From the NCBI RefSeq assembly GCF_000772705.2, contig NZ_JSBW02000021.1, positions 18,789 through 82,788 on the forward strand: 64,000 nt of DNA, written 5' to 3'. The translations under genes were made by a program, and so were the position numbers. The DNA comes from Xanthomonas vasicola (lineage in GTDB: Bacteria; Pseudomonadota; Gammaproteobacteria; Xanthomonadales; Xanthomonadaceae). Below, piece by piece: positions 1 through 8,614 of this stretch (the stretch's first letter is position 1; each line of letters opens with the position of its first letter). Under the pieces are notes generated by a model. The model did not search any database and was not told the DNA's origin. It worked only from the letters and a program-made list of their open reading frames with translations.

Positions 1-165
1 CTGGCGGCGATGAAGAATGCAGCTTCGCAGTCCTTCAGTCTTCGCGTTTGTCTGCACCGGTGTCGCCGCTGTCGCCGAACACGCTGTCTTCTTTGCCATG
101 CAGCAACGTGTGCATCACCATGACATCGGCGACATTGGCCGCTGTGCAATGGACGTGGTGCACCA
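1..165 (-). pseudogene. IS5-family transposase fragment, runs off the left edge
   Basis: Read on the minus strand, this stretch gives a typical internal piece of an IS5-family DDE transposase, including GLVHHVHCTAANVADVMVMH and then VFGDSGDTGADKRE. About 120 bases in, the frame breaks: an in-frame stop follows the KRED residues, while the expected continuation (a DCEAAFFIAA-type segment) is readable only after a one-base shift. It abuts an unrelated IS3 fragment at about position 170, so the element is both truncated and frameshifted. It is inactive debris. The family call rests on recognised conserved residues only. Confidence 0.6.
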
Positions 166-170
166 GCCCG

Positions 171-430
171 GAAGCTGCCATTGAACGATTCGATGAACGG
201 GTTGTCGGTCGGTTTGCCGGGCCGGGAATAATCCATGGTCACGCCGTTGTCGTAGGCCCATCGATCCATCACCATCGAGATGAACTCGCTGCCATTGTCG
301 GTCTGGATGCGCTGCGGCAGGATGCGTTGGTGGCGTAAGCGTTCCATCACTGCCACGACGTCTTCTCCTTTGAGGTTCTGATCCACTTCGATGGCCAGAC
401 ATTCCTTGGTGACGTTGTCCAACTTCCATG
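171..430 (-). pseudogene. IS3-family transposase (OrfB) internal fragment
   Basis: The minus strand encodes the central part of an IS3-group DDE transposase: RIQTDNGSEF (second catalytic Asp), then GVTMDYSRPGKPTDNPFIES and FNGSF just before the expected catalytic Glu. Homology stops abruptly at about position 171, where the IS5 fragment begins, so the 3' end including the final Glu is missing. The N-terminal half is missing too. It is a relic, not a functional element, and forms part of a nested pile of IS remnants at this edge. Confidence 0.75.
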
Positions 431-464
431 GCTGAGGAATGGGGCTAATCAGTAAGAGTTTTGC

Positions 465-660
465 GGCAAAGCGATGGTGGCCTGGACGCATGCGCGTGGC
501 GTGCAGTTACGGCTGATCCAACCGGGCAAGCCAAATCAGAACACCCACGTCGAATCGTTCAATGGCCGGTTACGCGATGAATGCCTCAACGAGCACTGGT
601 TCCCGACACTGCTGCATGCGCGTACCGAGAGCGCTGGCGACGCGAATACAACGATGTCAA
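465..660 (+). pseudogene. IS3-family transposase (OrfB) C-terminal fragment
   Basis: The plus strand carries the C-terminal catalytic part of a second IS3-type transposase: [34 protein letters not shown], then HARTE. The expected continuation (RWRREYN) appears in another frame (the frame starting at 581), so there is a small indel at about 630. It lies on the opposite strand to the neighbouring IS3 fragment and is a different subgroup. Both ends of the element are missing. Its shifted frame stays open into the polygalacturonase gene. Confidence 0.75.
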
Positions 661-782
661 TCACACACAGCTCTGCGAACTGCATTGCAACGACGACATA
701 GTGGCGCAACGCTGCTTCGTTCTTGCGGCGTCCGTTTCGCTCGCTTTGCACGCATGCGGGCAGTGCTTCGTAGAGTCGCCTC

Positions 783-820
783 GGCGCTATCGCAACGGCG
801 CTATCGCAACGGCGCTGTCG
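783..820 (+). repeat. 14-base tandem direct repeat, two full copies and a partial third
   Basis: The unit GGCGCTATCGCAAC occurs at 783-796 and 797-810, followed by a partial GGCGCTGTCG at 811-820. It lies in the 200 bases between the IS3 fragment and the polygalacturonase start. The interval has no other recognisable gene or convincing promoter. Confidence 0.8.
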
Positions 821-868
821 TTGCATCGCTCCAGCAGCATGCGCCATTCCTCTTCGGTGAGTTCTTTC

Positions 869-2260
869 ATGAAACTGCTAACCGCCGCGATCGGCGGTGC
901 TTGCCTCACGCTGGCTGCGCAGGCCAGTGCCGTGACGTTCGCCACCGGCGATGCGCGCGCTGTCGCGGAACCTGCGGTTCCCACCCTCTGTCAGCCCGCG
1001 TTGAAGGCCAGCCAGACGCCGGACGGGCGCTTGTTCGAGGCGGCGCTGGAAAGCGCGCCGCCCGATACCAGAACCATCCAGGCGGCGCTCACTGCGTGCA
1101 AGAACGGCGCAGTGTTGCTCACCAGCGGCAGCGGCAATGCCTTCCTGACCGGGCCGCTGACGATTCCCGCTGGCGTCACCCTGGTCGTCGATCAGGGCGT
1201 CACCGTGTACGGCTCGCGCAACCCGGCCGATTACGGCAGCGGCTGCGGCACCGCCGGTTCCAAGAGCGGCAGTTGCCTGCCGTTGATCGGCATCAAAGGT
1301 GCGAATGCGGGCGTGATGGGTATGCGCACCGGCGGGCGCCAGGGCACCATCAACGGGCGCGGCGACCTGGCCATGCTCGGCAAGAGCGCCACCTGGTGGG
1401 AATTCGGCGAAAACGCCAAGAACGCAGGCCAAGTGCAGAACAGCCCCGACCTGATCAAGGTGCAGAACGCCACGGCATTCACGCTCTACAACATCAACCT
1501 GATCAATGCGGCGTACTTCCATTTCTTCGCGCATATCGTCGACGGCCTGACCATTTGGGGCGTGCGTGTGAAGTCGCCGGCGACCAGTCCCAATACCGAC
1601 GCTCTGGACCTGGACAGCGTGCTTAATGCCACCATCCAGGACAGCGACGTGATGAGCGGCGATGATGGCGTGGCAATCAAGACCATTGCTTCCAGGTCGG
1701 CCAACATCAGCGTGCTGAATTCGCGCTTCTATGGCACCCATGGCATCTCGATCGGTAGCGAATTGATGTTAGGTGTCAGCAACGTGCTGGTCGACAACAA
1801 CCTCATCGTCTCCACCGATGACGACGGCAATCGCAGCACCGACAACAATGGCCTGCGCATCAAGACCAGCCTGGCCAAGGGAGGTGCGGTCGACCTGGTG
1901 ACCTACCGCAACACCTGCCTTTACGGAGTGAGCAACCCGCTGGTGATCAATCCGTTCTACGGCAGCGCCCGCAGCGGCAGCGTCCCGACCTTCCGCAGGA
2001 TCGTGGTCGATGGCTTGCGTAGCGTCGACGGGCGCGGCGGCAAGGGATGGGTCCTGCAGGGCGCCGATGCGAGCGCTCCACTCGATCTGGTGCTGGCGAA
2101 CGTGGCGTCCGACAACCTTGGCAATACCACCAGCAATGCGGCGATCGGCCTGAGCAATAGCGCGTTGACGCCGAGCGGCAGCGGCGTGGTGACCACCGCA
2201 GTCCAGCTCGACGGTGCGGTGCCTGCCTGCCCGGGCGCTTCGCAGTTTCCCGCTCTATGA
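869..2260 (+). CDS. Secreted polygalacturonase, glycoside hydrolase family 28
   Basis: A 463-residue endo/exo-polygalacturonase that would cleave alpha-1,4-galacturonan of plant pectin outside the cell. All four family-28 signatures are visible: N242-T-D244, D265-D266 in SGDDGVAI, H291 in GTHGISIGS, and R330-I-K332. These supply the three catalytic Asp residues, the His and the substrate-binding Arg/Lys. The chosen start gives a signal peptide (MKLLTAAIGGACLTLAAQAS, cleavage near ASA) and has a GGTGAG eight bases upstream. The frame remains open back to 581, but that extension is IS-derived and unlike the family. Secretion through the Xps type II system is known for Xanthomonas pectinases and is inferred here. 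IS remnants directly upstream may have altered its promoter. Confidence 0.93.
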   Translation: MKLLTAAIGGACLTLAAQASAVTFATGDARAVAEPAVPTLCQPALKASQTPDGRLFEAALESAPPDTRTIQAALTACKNGAVLLTSGSGNAFLTGPLTIPAGVTLVVDQGVTVYGSRNPADYGSGCGTAGSKSGSCLPLIGIKGANAGVMGMRTGGRQGTINGRGDLAMLGKSATWWEFGENAKNAGQVQNSPDLIKVQNATAFTLYNINLINAAYFHFFAHIVDGLTIWGVRVKSPATSPNTDALDLDSVLNATIQDSDVMSGDDGVAIKTIASRSANISVLNSRFYGTHGISIGSELMLGVSNVLVDNNLIVSTDDDGNRSTDNNGLRIKTSLAKGGAVDLVTYRNTCLYGVSNPLVINPFYGSARSGSVPTFRRIVVDGLRSVDGRGGKGWVLQGADASAPLDLVLANVASDNLGNTTSNAAIGLSNSALTPSGSGVVTTAVQLDGAVPACPGASQFPAL

Positions 2261-2265
2261 GCGGG

Positions 2266-2293
2266 GCGAGGCGACCTTTGCCGGTCGCCTCGC
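2266..2293 (+). terminator. Strong hairpin after polygalacturonase
   Basis: An 11-base perfect stem (GCGAGGCGACC / GGTCGCCTCGC) with a 6-base loop begins five bases after the stop codon. There is no T-run, so it is a hairpin-only terminator candidate or mRNA 3' stabiliser. The remaining 320 bases to mltB show no gene. Confidence 0.55.
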
Positions 2294-2617
2294 TGACGAA
2301 AGCGCATTGCGCAGCAGCACAGGCCGGCTGCCAGAACGCGGCCCGTGCCGCGCGAGACGGATGCCGACGCCGGGCTTGGCCCGGCCCGATCGGCAGAGCC
2401 ATGCGACGATAGCGGGCTTCTGGATGCAAGAGGCCGCGTTGTGGCGACATCCGCCAGCCGCAGGCCTTGGTACGCGCTGTTCAGCTCCCGCCGCGGACTA
2501 CGCGCGGGCTCGCCCTGGCGGGTTGGCATGCTGCGCATGGCCTTGACATCGGGCAAAGTTCTTCGTTTTCATGGCCTTATTGCCAGAAGTTCATCTGATG
2601 TCTGTTACCCTCGGCCA

Positions 2618-3766
2618 ATGATTCGACGCACCCTGACCTGCCTGCTCACCCTCGGCCTTGTCGCTTGCGCGACCCAGCCCAGCCCTCCGTCCCCGCCCCC
2701 GGCTGCCAGCGCGCCGCCGGCCAAGCCGCCGCTTGCGCCATCGACGTCAGCGCCGCCGGCCAGCGCCGCCGCCGAGGCGCCTGCGCTTCCGCCAGTCGAC
2801 CTGACCCCGGTGCCGTTCGAGATTGCCCGCGCCAACTTCGTGCGCGATACCTCGGCCAAGTACGGCATTGATGCCGAGCAGATCGAAGCGGTGCTGGCGC
2901 AGGCGCAATTCAAGGACGCCATCGTCACGGCAATGTCGCGCCCGGCCGAACGGGTCAAGCCGTGGAACGAATACCGGCCGATGTTCATCACCCAGGCGCG
3001 TATCGACGGCGGCCGCAAGTTCCTCGCCGAACATCGCGCCGAACTGAGCAAGGTCGAAGCCGCCACCGGTGTGCCGGCACAGGTCATCGTCGCCATCATT
3101 GGGGTGGAAACCAGCTACGGCAGCAACGCCGGCAAATATCGCGTGCTGGACGCGCTGTACACGTTGGCGTTCCGCTATCCGCGCAGCGGCGACCCGGCCA
3201 AGCTCGAACGCGAAGTGCGCCGCGAACTGTTTTTCCGTGATGAACTCGCCCAGTTGTTCGCGCTCGGCAAGGAAGAACAGCTCGACGTCACCACCCTCAT
3301 CGGCAGCTATGCCGGCGCGATGGGCATGGGCCAGTTCATGCCGTCCAGCTATCGCCAGTTCGGCGTGGACGGCGATGCCGACGGCAAGCGCAATCTGTTC
3401 ACCGACTACAACGACGTGTTCGCCTCGATCGCCAATTACTTCGTCAAGAAGGGCGGCTGGGTGCGCGGCGGGCAGGTCGCGGTACCGGCCACGCTGGCTG
3501 CCGGCCACGAAGAATTCAATCCTACCGACTGGTCGCCGGTGTACACGCTGGCCGACTTGTCGGCGCGCGGGTATCACCCGAGCGCACCGGTGGTGGCGGG
3601 CAGCACCGCCACCCCGATCGGCCTGGACGACGCTAACGGCAAGCAGTACTGGCTGGGCTTCCAGAACTTCTACGCAATTACCCGTTACAACATTTCCAAG
3701 ATGTACGCGATGGCCGTGTTCCAGCTGTCCGAGGCCATCGCCGGCAAGGAGTTACCCCCGGCATGA
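2618..3766 (+). CDS. mltB: Lytic murein transglycosylase B, lipoprotein
   Basis: 382 residues. It cleaves the MurNAc-GlcNAc bond of peptidoglycan with anhydro-muropeptide formation, from the inner face of the outer membrane. The N-terminus has a lipobox (LTLGLVAC at residues 9-16), followed by a Pro/Ala/Ser-rich linker of about 50 residues. The SLT_2 (GH103) domain fills the rest: IIGVETSYGSNAGKYRV carries the catalytic Glu (E164), and GAMGMGQFMPSSYRQF is the family's second signature. The frame is open upstream, but the lipoprotein signal fixes the start at 2618. It overlaps rlpA by four bases (ATGA), so the two are translationally coupled. Both act on septal or lateral wall glycan. Confidence 0.95.
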   Translation: MIRRTLTCLLTLGLVACATQPSPPSPPPAASAPPAKPPLAPSTSAPPASAAAEAPALPPVDLTPVPFEIARANFVRDTSAKYGIDAEQIEAVLAQAQFKDAIVTAMSRPAERVKPWNEYRPMFITQARIDGGRKFLAEHRAELSKVEAATGVPAQVIVAIIGVETSYGSNAGKYRVLDALYTLAFRYPRSGDPAKLEREVRRELFFRDELAQLFALGKEEQLDVTTLIGSYAGAMGMGQFMPSSYRQFGVDGDADGKRNLFTDYNDVFASIANYFVKKGGWVRGGQVAVPATLAAGHEEFNPTDWSPVYTLADLSARGYHPSAPVVAGSTATPIGLDDANGKQYWLGFQNFYAITRYNISKMYAMAVFQLSEAIAGKELPPA

Positions 3767-5175
3767 ACAGCATTGCAGGCCCCAAGTGGCTGATTCCGAT
3801 GGCACTGATGCTCGGCCTGGCGGCCTGCAGCAGCGCACCGAAGAAGACTGCCGGTAGCAACGGCAGCGGCGCGATCAAGGGCGTCAAGGTCGAAGGCAAG
3901 GGACCGGCATATGTCGCCACCGGCTGCCCGTCCACGTCGCCCTACGCGCCTGCCAAAGAAGACCCGTCCACGCGCGGCGATTACACCGCGGGCGGCTTGT
4001 ACAAGCCGGGCGTGAAAGACACCACGCCCGATCATGTCCCTAATGTGGCCTGCATTCCCGAACCGCTGGTCACCAACGAGCCGCGCTCGGCGGTGGGCAA
4101 TCGCTCGCCCTACGAAGTGCTGGGCAAGCGCTATGTGGTGATGGATAACCCCGGCGACTATGTCGAACGCGGCACTGCCTCGTACTACGGCAACAAGTTC
4201 CATGGCCGGCTGACCTCCAACAAGGAGGTCTACGACATGTACGCCTTCACCGCCGCGCATAAGACCCTGCCGTTGCCCAGCTTCGCGCTGGTTACCAACA
4301 CCGACACCGGCCAGTCGGTGGTGGTGCGCATCAACGACCGCGGCCCGTTCCACGACGGCCGCGTGATCGATCTGAGCTACGCCGCGGCGGTGAAGTTGGG
4401 TATCACCGGCAAGGGCACCGGCAATGTCGAAGTGCGTGGCCTGACCGAAGCCGACAACGGCAATCTGCTCGCCAAGCGCCGCAGTGGCCAGGCACCGGTG
4501 ACGACCGCCGTTGCCACGACGCGGCCGGCCGCGGGCGCCAGTCAGATCGATGGCCTGGTGCAGCGTCTGCCCACCCGTACCGTGCCGCCGCGTGCAGCAT
4601 CGACCGGTGCCGGCACCGCGGTTGCTACAACTGCCGCTGCAGCCACTGCGAGCGCGCCGGTCGTTCCGGCCGGCGAGCGTTGGCGCTACCGCGTCGCCGA
4701 TTCGCGCCAACCTGGCAATGCCGACAATTTCGATGCCTGGATGAAGGCACAGGGCGTGCGTGTGGCCACCGGCAAGCCGACCGCTGCGGTCCCGCGCCCG
4801 ACGTCGTCGGCGCCTGCCGCCGCACCTGTCGCGGCAACACCGGTCGCGGTTGCGGCGGTCAAGCCGTCTGAGAACACGTCTTCGCGCCCGCTGAAGCCCG
4901 AGCCAGCGCCCGCCAAGGCCCCCAGCGTGGCTGAAGCCGCACTCGGCGACATCCTGCTGCAGGTCGCCAGTTTCGCCAGCCGCGAAAACGCCAATCGCGC
5001 ACTGTCGCAACTGGCCTCGGCGGGAATTGCGGGCGCCAGCGTCAGCGACATCGTCAGCGGCGGGCGCACCCTGTGGCGGCTGCGCGTGAACGCACGCGAC
5101 CACGCCAATGCCTCGGAAATTGCCCAGCGCATCGCCGGCCTCGGTTTCGGTCGCCCGCAGATCGTGGCCAACTAG
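3763..5175 (+). CDS. rlpA: Septal ring lytic transglycosylase RlpA with SPOR domain
   Basis: 470-residue lipoprotein (lipobox LMLGLAAC followed by SSAP). A double-psi beta-barrel domain at about residues 125-225 contains GTASYYGNKFHGRLTSNKE and VVRINDRGPFHDGRVIDLS, the RlpA signature. A long Ala/Pro/Thr-rich linker follows, then a C-terminal SPOR domain at about 395-470 (ILLQVASFASRENANRAL), which in this family binds denuded glycan at the division septum. RlpA of Pseudomonas cleaves such glycans to separate daughter cells; the same role is inferred here. The start overlaps the mltB stop, and the downstream gene is a D,D-carboxypeptidase, the classical rlpA-dacA order. Confidence 0.95.
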   Translation: MNSIAGPKWLIPMALMLGLAACSSAPKKTAGSNGSGAIKGVKVEGKGPAYVATGCPSTSPYAPAKEDPSTRGDYTAGGLYKPGVKDTTPDHVPNVACIPEPLVTNEPRSAVGNRSPYEVLGKRYVVMDNPGDYVERGTASYYGNKFHGRLTSNKEVYDMYAFTAAHKTLPLPSFALVTNTDTGQSVVVRINDRGPFHDGRVIDLSYAAAVKLGITGKGTGNVEVRGLTEADNGNLLAKRRSGQAPVTTAVATTRPAAGASQIDGLVQRLPTRTVPPRAASTGAGTAVATTAAAATASAPVVPAGERWRYRVADSRQPGNADNFDAWMKAQGVRVATGKPTAAVPRPTSSAPAAAPVAATPVAVAAVKPSENTSSRPLKPEPAPAKAPSVAEAALGDILLQVASFASRENANRALSQLASAGIAGASVSDIVSGGRTLWRLRVNARDHANASEIAQRIAGLGFGRPQIVAN

Positions 5176-5680
5176 CCGCTGGCGAGACTGTTATTGCGGT
5201 AGCTAATGAAGCGCGAGCGCATTGGTCGCTCGCGCGCTGGCCGCCTATGCCATCTTGGTTAAGCGTAAGCGCGCCGGTGACTGCTTTAGCCAATTAGGCA
5301 CCAGCACACTCGTCGCGCGCGCGCAGGCTGCATCGGCTGTAATGGCACGGCTGGGGCAACCCGATTGGTTGGCAGACAAAGCGCATCTGCAACGCAGATG
5401 CGGTCAAGGCCGGAATCGATACCCCTCTCGTGCACTTCGGTACTCGTTGCGCCGTTTGCGGCCAACTAATCACTGAGCACCAAAGTGCCTGTTCCAACGC
5501 GCTGTAAGCGACGTCCACGCTGCAGGTGGCGCCTCCGACAGCTCGCCTCGGGCGCGACCAGCGTGCCGCCATCGCTGAACTGCATAAGCGCGTGCACCCT
5601 GCGACGCGTCGCCCTGATCGCCGTGGCGCCTTACAATTTCGCATTGCCCAGCTTTCGGGCCCGTCAGGAGTCGTTCTTCA
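5176..5680. other. Intergenic region between rlpA and dacC with a GC hairpin
   Basis: No gene is supported in these 505 bases. A perfect nine-pair hairpin (GCGCGAGCG at 5211-5219, CGCTCGCGC at 5227-5235, 7-base loop) lies 36 bases after the rlpA stop and may end that transcript, although no T-run follows. The rest presumably holds the dacC promoter. Nothing else stands out. Confidence 0.5.
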
Positions 5681-6886
5681 ATGAAATTCCGCTTCGCCGC
5701 CGCTGCCGTGGCCACGTTCGCCTTCGGCCTGGTCTGCGCCCAGACACCTGCGCCGCAGCCGACTCCCGCCGTGGCTGCCGCCCCGGCCGCCTTGCCGGTG
5801 CCACCGGCGCCCGCCCCGGCCGTGTCCAAGTCCTGGATCCTGATGGACTACGCCACCGGGCAGGTGTTGGCCGGTGAGAACATCCACCAGCAACTGGCCC
5901 CTGCCAGTATCACCAAGGTAATGACCTCCTACGTGGTCGCCGCCGAGATCAAGAACGGCAAGGTCAAGCGCGACGACCAGGTCATGATGAGCGAGCGCGC
6001 CTGGCGCGAGGGTGGCGCCGGTACCGATGGCAGCTACAGCGGTTTCCCGGTCAACCAGACGGCGCGTCTGGAAGACATGGAAAAGGGCATGGCAATCCAG
6101 TCCGGCAACGACGCCGCCATCGCATTGGCCGAGCATGTCGCCGGCAGCGAAGAAGCCTTTGCCTCGCTGATGAACAGCTACGCCGCCAAGATCGGCATGA
6201 AGGATTCGTACTTCGTCAACGCGCACGGCCTGAGCGCCGAAGGGCATCACTCCACCGCGTACGATCTGGCCATGCTGGGCCGCGCGATGGTGCGCGATTA
6301 CCCGGAGACCTATGCCTACAACAAGATCAAGGAATTCCAGGTCGGCAGCATCAAGCAGAGCAACCGTAACCGGCTGCTGTGGCGCGACCCGGCCGTGGAC
6401 GGCATCAAGACCGGCCACACCTCGGAGGCTGGCTACTGCCTGCTGAGCTCGGCCAAGCGCGGCGACCAGCGCTTGATCGCCGTGGTCATGGGCGACAGCT
6501 CCGAAGAACAACGCGCCACCGATAGCCTGGCCCTGCTCAACTGGGGCTTCCGCTTCTTCGAAACCCACAGCTTGTATGCACCCGGTAAGGTCGTCACCAA
6601 GCAGAAGGTGTGGAAGGGCCAGCAGGACGAAGTGCAGCTTGGCGTGGCACAGCCGCTGTTGGTCAGCCTGCAGCGCGGCCGTTACAACGACCTCAAGCCC
6701 AGCATGGAAGTGCCCAAGAATCTGCAGGCACCGATCAAGCAGGGCCAGCAGGTCGGCACCGTGAAGGTCAGCCTGGACGGCAAGGTCATCGCACAGGCCC
6801 CGCTGGTCGCCATCAACGCGGTCGAAGAGGGCAGATTCTTCAAGCGCCTCTGGGATGCGTTCTGGATGTGGTGGGAATCGGAGTGA
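5681..6886 (+). CDS. dacC: D-alanyl-D-alanine carboxypeptidase, PBP5/6 family
   Basis: 401 residues. It removes the terminal D-Ala from peptidoglycan pentapeptides in the periplasm. A signal peptide is followed by a Pro/Ala-rich stretch. The three penicillin-binding motifs are present: S76-I-T-K79, S141-G-N143 and K243-T-G245. A C-terminal PBP5-type beta domain follows, and the protein ends in an amphipathic, Trp-rich helix (FKRLWDAFWMWWES) that anchors such enzymes to the inner membrane. It sits after rlpA in the usual envelope order. A textbook terminator follows the stop at once. The symbol could equally be dacA; paralogues cannot be separated from sequence alone. Confidence 0.93.
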   Translation: MKFRFAAAAVATFAFGLVCAQTPAPQPTPAVAAAPAALPVPPAPAPAVSKSWILMDYATGQVLAGENIHQQLAPASITKVMTSYVVAAEIKNGKVKRDDQVMMSERAWREGGAGTDGSYSGFPVNQTARLEDMEKGMAIQSGNDAAIALAEHVAGSEEAFASLMNSYAAKIGMKDSYFVNAHGLSAEGHHSTAYDLAMLGRAMVRDYPETYAYNKIKEFQVGSIKQSNRNRLLWRDPAVDGIKTGHTSEAGYCLLSSAKRGDQRLIAVVMGDSSEEQRATDSLALLNWGFRFFETHSLYAPGKVVTKQKVWKGQQDEVQLGVAQPLLVSLQRGRYNDLKPSMEVPKNLQAPIKQGQQVGTVKVSLDGKVIAQAPLVAINAVEEGRFFKRLWDAFWMWWESE

Positions 6887-6892
6887 TCCAAA

Positions 6893-6920
6893 CAAAAAGC
6901 CGGCGAAAGCCGGCTTTTTG
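6893..6920 (+). terminator. Rho-independent terminator, bidirectional
   Basis: CAAAAAGCCGGC, a GAAA tetraloop, then GCCGGCTTTTTG form a 12-pair stem with A and T runs on both sides, seven bases after the dacC stop. The symmetry would let it also end the converging LpxR-like transcript. Confidence 0.93.
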
Positions 6921-6923
6921 TTT

Positions 6924-7009
6924 GGAATCGAGAATTGAGAATCGGGAATGGTTAGAAGCCAGGGCACCGCCTTGGCTTTTGCGATTCCCCATTCCCGATT
7001 CTCGATTCC
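6924..7009. repeat. Inverted repeat built of iterated GAATCG/GGGAAT units
   Basis: Left arm 6924-6951 reads GGAATCGAGAATTGAG then AATCGGGAATGG. Right arm 6989-7009 is its reverse complement except that one 7-base unit is missing. The arms are separated by 37 bases that include GAAGCC...GGCTTTTG, itself partly complementary. The element lies between two converging genes. Such 'GGGAATCGGGAAT' strings recur in Xanthomonas intergenic regions (from memory). Confidence 0.75.
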
Positions 7010-7015
7010 CAGCCT

Positions 7016-8077
7016 TCAAAGCATCCGACTAATCGTGAAACTCCCATACACCGGCGTCTCGCGCTGGGTGTCGAATTCGCGGGTGCGGTGGTAGCGGGCG
7101 AGGGCGAATTTCCAGCGGCCGTACATCACTGCCAGCCCGTAGCCCACATCGCCCACGAACGGGCGCTTGTCCACGCTATGGCTATTGCGGAAGGTATTTC
7201 CGTCTAGCGTGATGTCGCGGATCACCCAGCGTGCGTCGGTGGTCACGAACAGGTGGCCCGACCAACCGCTGGCGCGTCCGAGCCGGCTGGGAGCAGTATT
7301 TTCGCCCGCGGGTCGGGTCGGGGTGCTGCCGAAGTCGTCCGGCAGCTTCCAGCCGAAGCGGGCTTCGCCACCGGCATTCAGATGCGTGGCCATATTGCCG
7401 ACCGCGCCACCCCAATGCGAAATGAAATCCCAGCCGAAGCCATCGGCATTGCCGCTCGCATCTGCTGGCCAGCGGCGCATGCGCTCGTGCACCAGGTTAA
7501 TCAGCGGCTCGTTGTGCAGCTGGTTGTCCCAGCCCTGGAATTTCTCGTCCCCAAGTGCGTCGTGGATCGCATCCTGCGCCTCCTTCGCAAATGCCCAAGG
7601 GCCGACGACGCCGATCTGTAGCTGCGTGGTGCGCAGGTGCGCATCGTTGCGCGCGTTGTAGCCGAAGCTGGCCAGCAGGATGCCCGCATACGGGCGGTCG
7701 TCCGGTATGACATCGCGGCGGGTGGAGTCGGTTGGGGTGAAGATCCCTTGGCCGATCGAAAACACCATGTTCTGCTGGTCGAACTCGCCCGGATGCAGTC
7801 GCTCCAGGTAGCTGTTGACCCACCGCGCAGTGCGCGGCAGGCAGGGGTCGTCGGTGTAATCGACCAGATTGGGCGACACCAGCGTCAGCACCGCGCCGTT
7901 GGAATAGCCTTGGTCTTGATCTTCGCCACCGAACAAATCGTTATCGACCCGGAAATTCACCGCAGGCGGCGTGCGCCCAAGCCGGCTGGAATCGCACTGA
8001 TCCGCCGCCAGGACCGGCAGCGACAGCCCGGAAAGAGAGAGCAGCAAGGCAGCTGACAACGCGCGCGGTCGAAGCAT
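7016..8077 (-). CDS. LpxR-like outer-membrane beta-barrel protein (DUF2219, putative lipid A deacylase)
   Basis: 353 residues with a clear signal peptide (residues 1-24, cut near VLAAD). The N-terminal strand reads VDNDLFGGEDQDQGYSNG. This matches the LpxR family, where an Asn-Asp pair and a downstream Ser line the site that removes the 3'-acyloxyacyl group of lipid A. Alternating polar and hydrophobic strands run to the end (FTISRML), consistent with an outer-membrane barrel. Function as a lipid A 3'-O-deacylase is known for Salmonella and Helicobacter LpxR and is only inferred here. The gene is alone on the minus strand and interrupts the otherwise conserved dacC-ybeD-lipB order. Confidence 0.8.
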   Translation of the reverse strand: MLRPRALSAALLLSLSGLSLPVLAADQCDSSRLGRTPPAVNFRVDNDLFGGEDQDQGYSNGAVLTLVSPNLVDYTDDPCLPRTARWVNSYLERLHPGEFDQQNMVFSIGQGIFTPTDSTRRDVIPDDRPYAGILLASFGYNARNDAHLRTTQLQIGVVGPWAFAKEAQDAIHDALGDEKFQGWDNQLHNEPLINLVHERMRRWPADASGNADGFGWDFISHWGGAVGNMATHLNAGGEARFGWKLPDDFGSTPTRPAGENTAPSRLGRASGWSGHLFVTTDARWVIRDITLDGNTFRNSHSVDKRPFVGDVGYGLAVMYGRWKFALARYHRTREFDTQRETPVYGSFTISRML

Positions 8078-8335
8078 GGAAGGCCTGGGGAGGAGAGCTG
8101 GGATTCAGAAAGGTGCCTGCGTCTTCTGCTGCGCAATGTGAAGTGCGTGGCCGCAACTGCAGCTCTTCTGCTTCGGCTCGTTATTGCATCTCCACCACGT
8201 ATAGCTGTGTTCGATCCACGGCTTTATCACGGTGTGGGAAGTTGCTGACTTACATGGTGGCAGTGCGGACGAGCTAGGCGGACTGATCGGTTGCAGAGGC
8301 TTGGGTTTGCCCATCGCCGGCCCGATAATGGGCGG

Positions 8336-8614
8336 ATGGACATCAGCACCGACAACCCCGATCACGGCTTTCAGTTTCCCGGCACCTTCGAGCTCAGCGC
8401 CATGGGCGCGGCCGGGCGCGGGCTGGAAACCGAACTTCCGCGCCTGCTTGCCGCCACCGGCGTGGAGCTGCTGCAGGAAAGCGTTAGCTGGAAGCATTCG
8501 TCCAGCGGCAAATATGTCTCGGTCAAGATCGGCTTCCGCGCCGAGAGCCGCGAGCAGTTCGACGCCGCGCACCAGGCGCTGCGTGACCATCCGGAAGTGA
8601 AGTGGACGCTGTAG
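8336..8614 (+). CDS. ybeD: YbeD/DUF493 family protein
   Basis: 92 residues of the small YbeD family, an ACT-like alpha-beta fold of unresolved function that lies next to lipB in many proteobacteria. Typical sequence is seen at [27 protein letters not shown] and the C-terminal HPEVKWTL. The frame is open 45 bases upstream, but family alignment favours the ATG at 8336. The stop overlaps the lipB start region by 13 bases, which implies co-translation. Confidence 0.88.
   Translation: MDISTDNPDHGFQFPGTFELSAMGAAGRGLETELPRLLAATGVELLQESVSWKHSSSGKYVSVKIGFRAESREQFDAAHQALRDHPEVKWTL

Noticed and set aside
581..868. N-terminal extension of the polygalacturonase frame
   Set aside because: It is made of IS3 remnant and spacer. 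The ATG at 869 gives a signal peptide and family-like length.
787..870. Minus-strand short frame starting MKELTEEEWRMLLERC, divergent from polygalacturonase
   Set aside because: It looks protein-like, but is only 27 residues, overlaps the start codon of the other gene in a TTTCATGAAA palindrome and has no ribosome site or family. Probably chance.
562..1626. Plus-strand frame of 354 residues in another phase across polygalacturonase
   Set aside because: Arg/Gln/His-rich composition typical of a shadow frame; the GH28 motifs are in the other phase.
2747..3577. Long minus-strand frames opposite mltB, and similar ones opposite rlpA, dacC, nadV and GH89
   Set aside because: High GC at third positions leaves long antisense frames; they lack family features and mirror real genes.
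5222..5476. 84-residue frame in the rlpA-dacC gap
   Set aside because: No ribosome site, no family; overlaps a hairpin.
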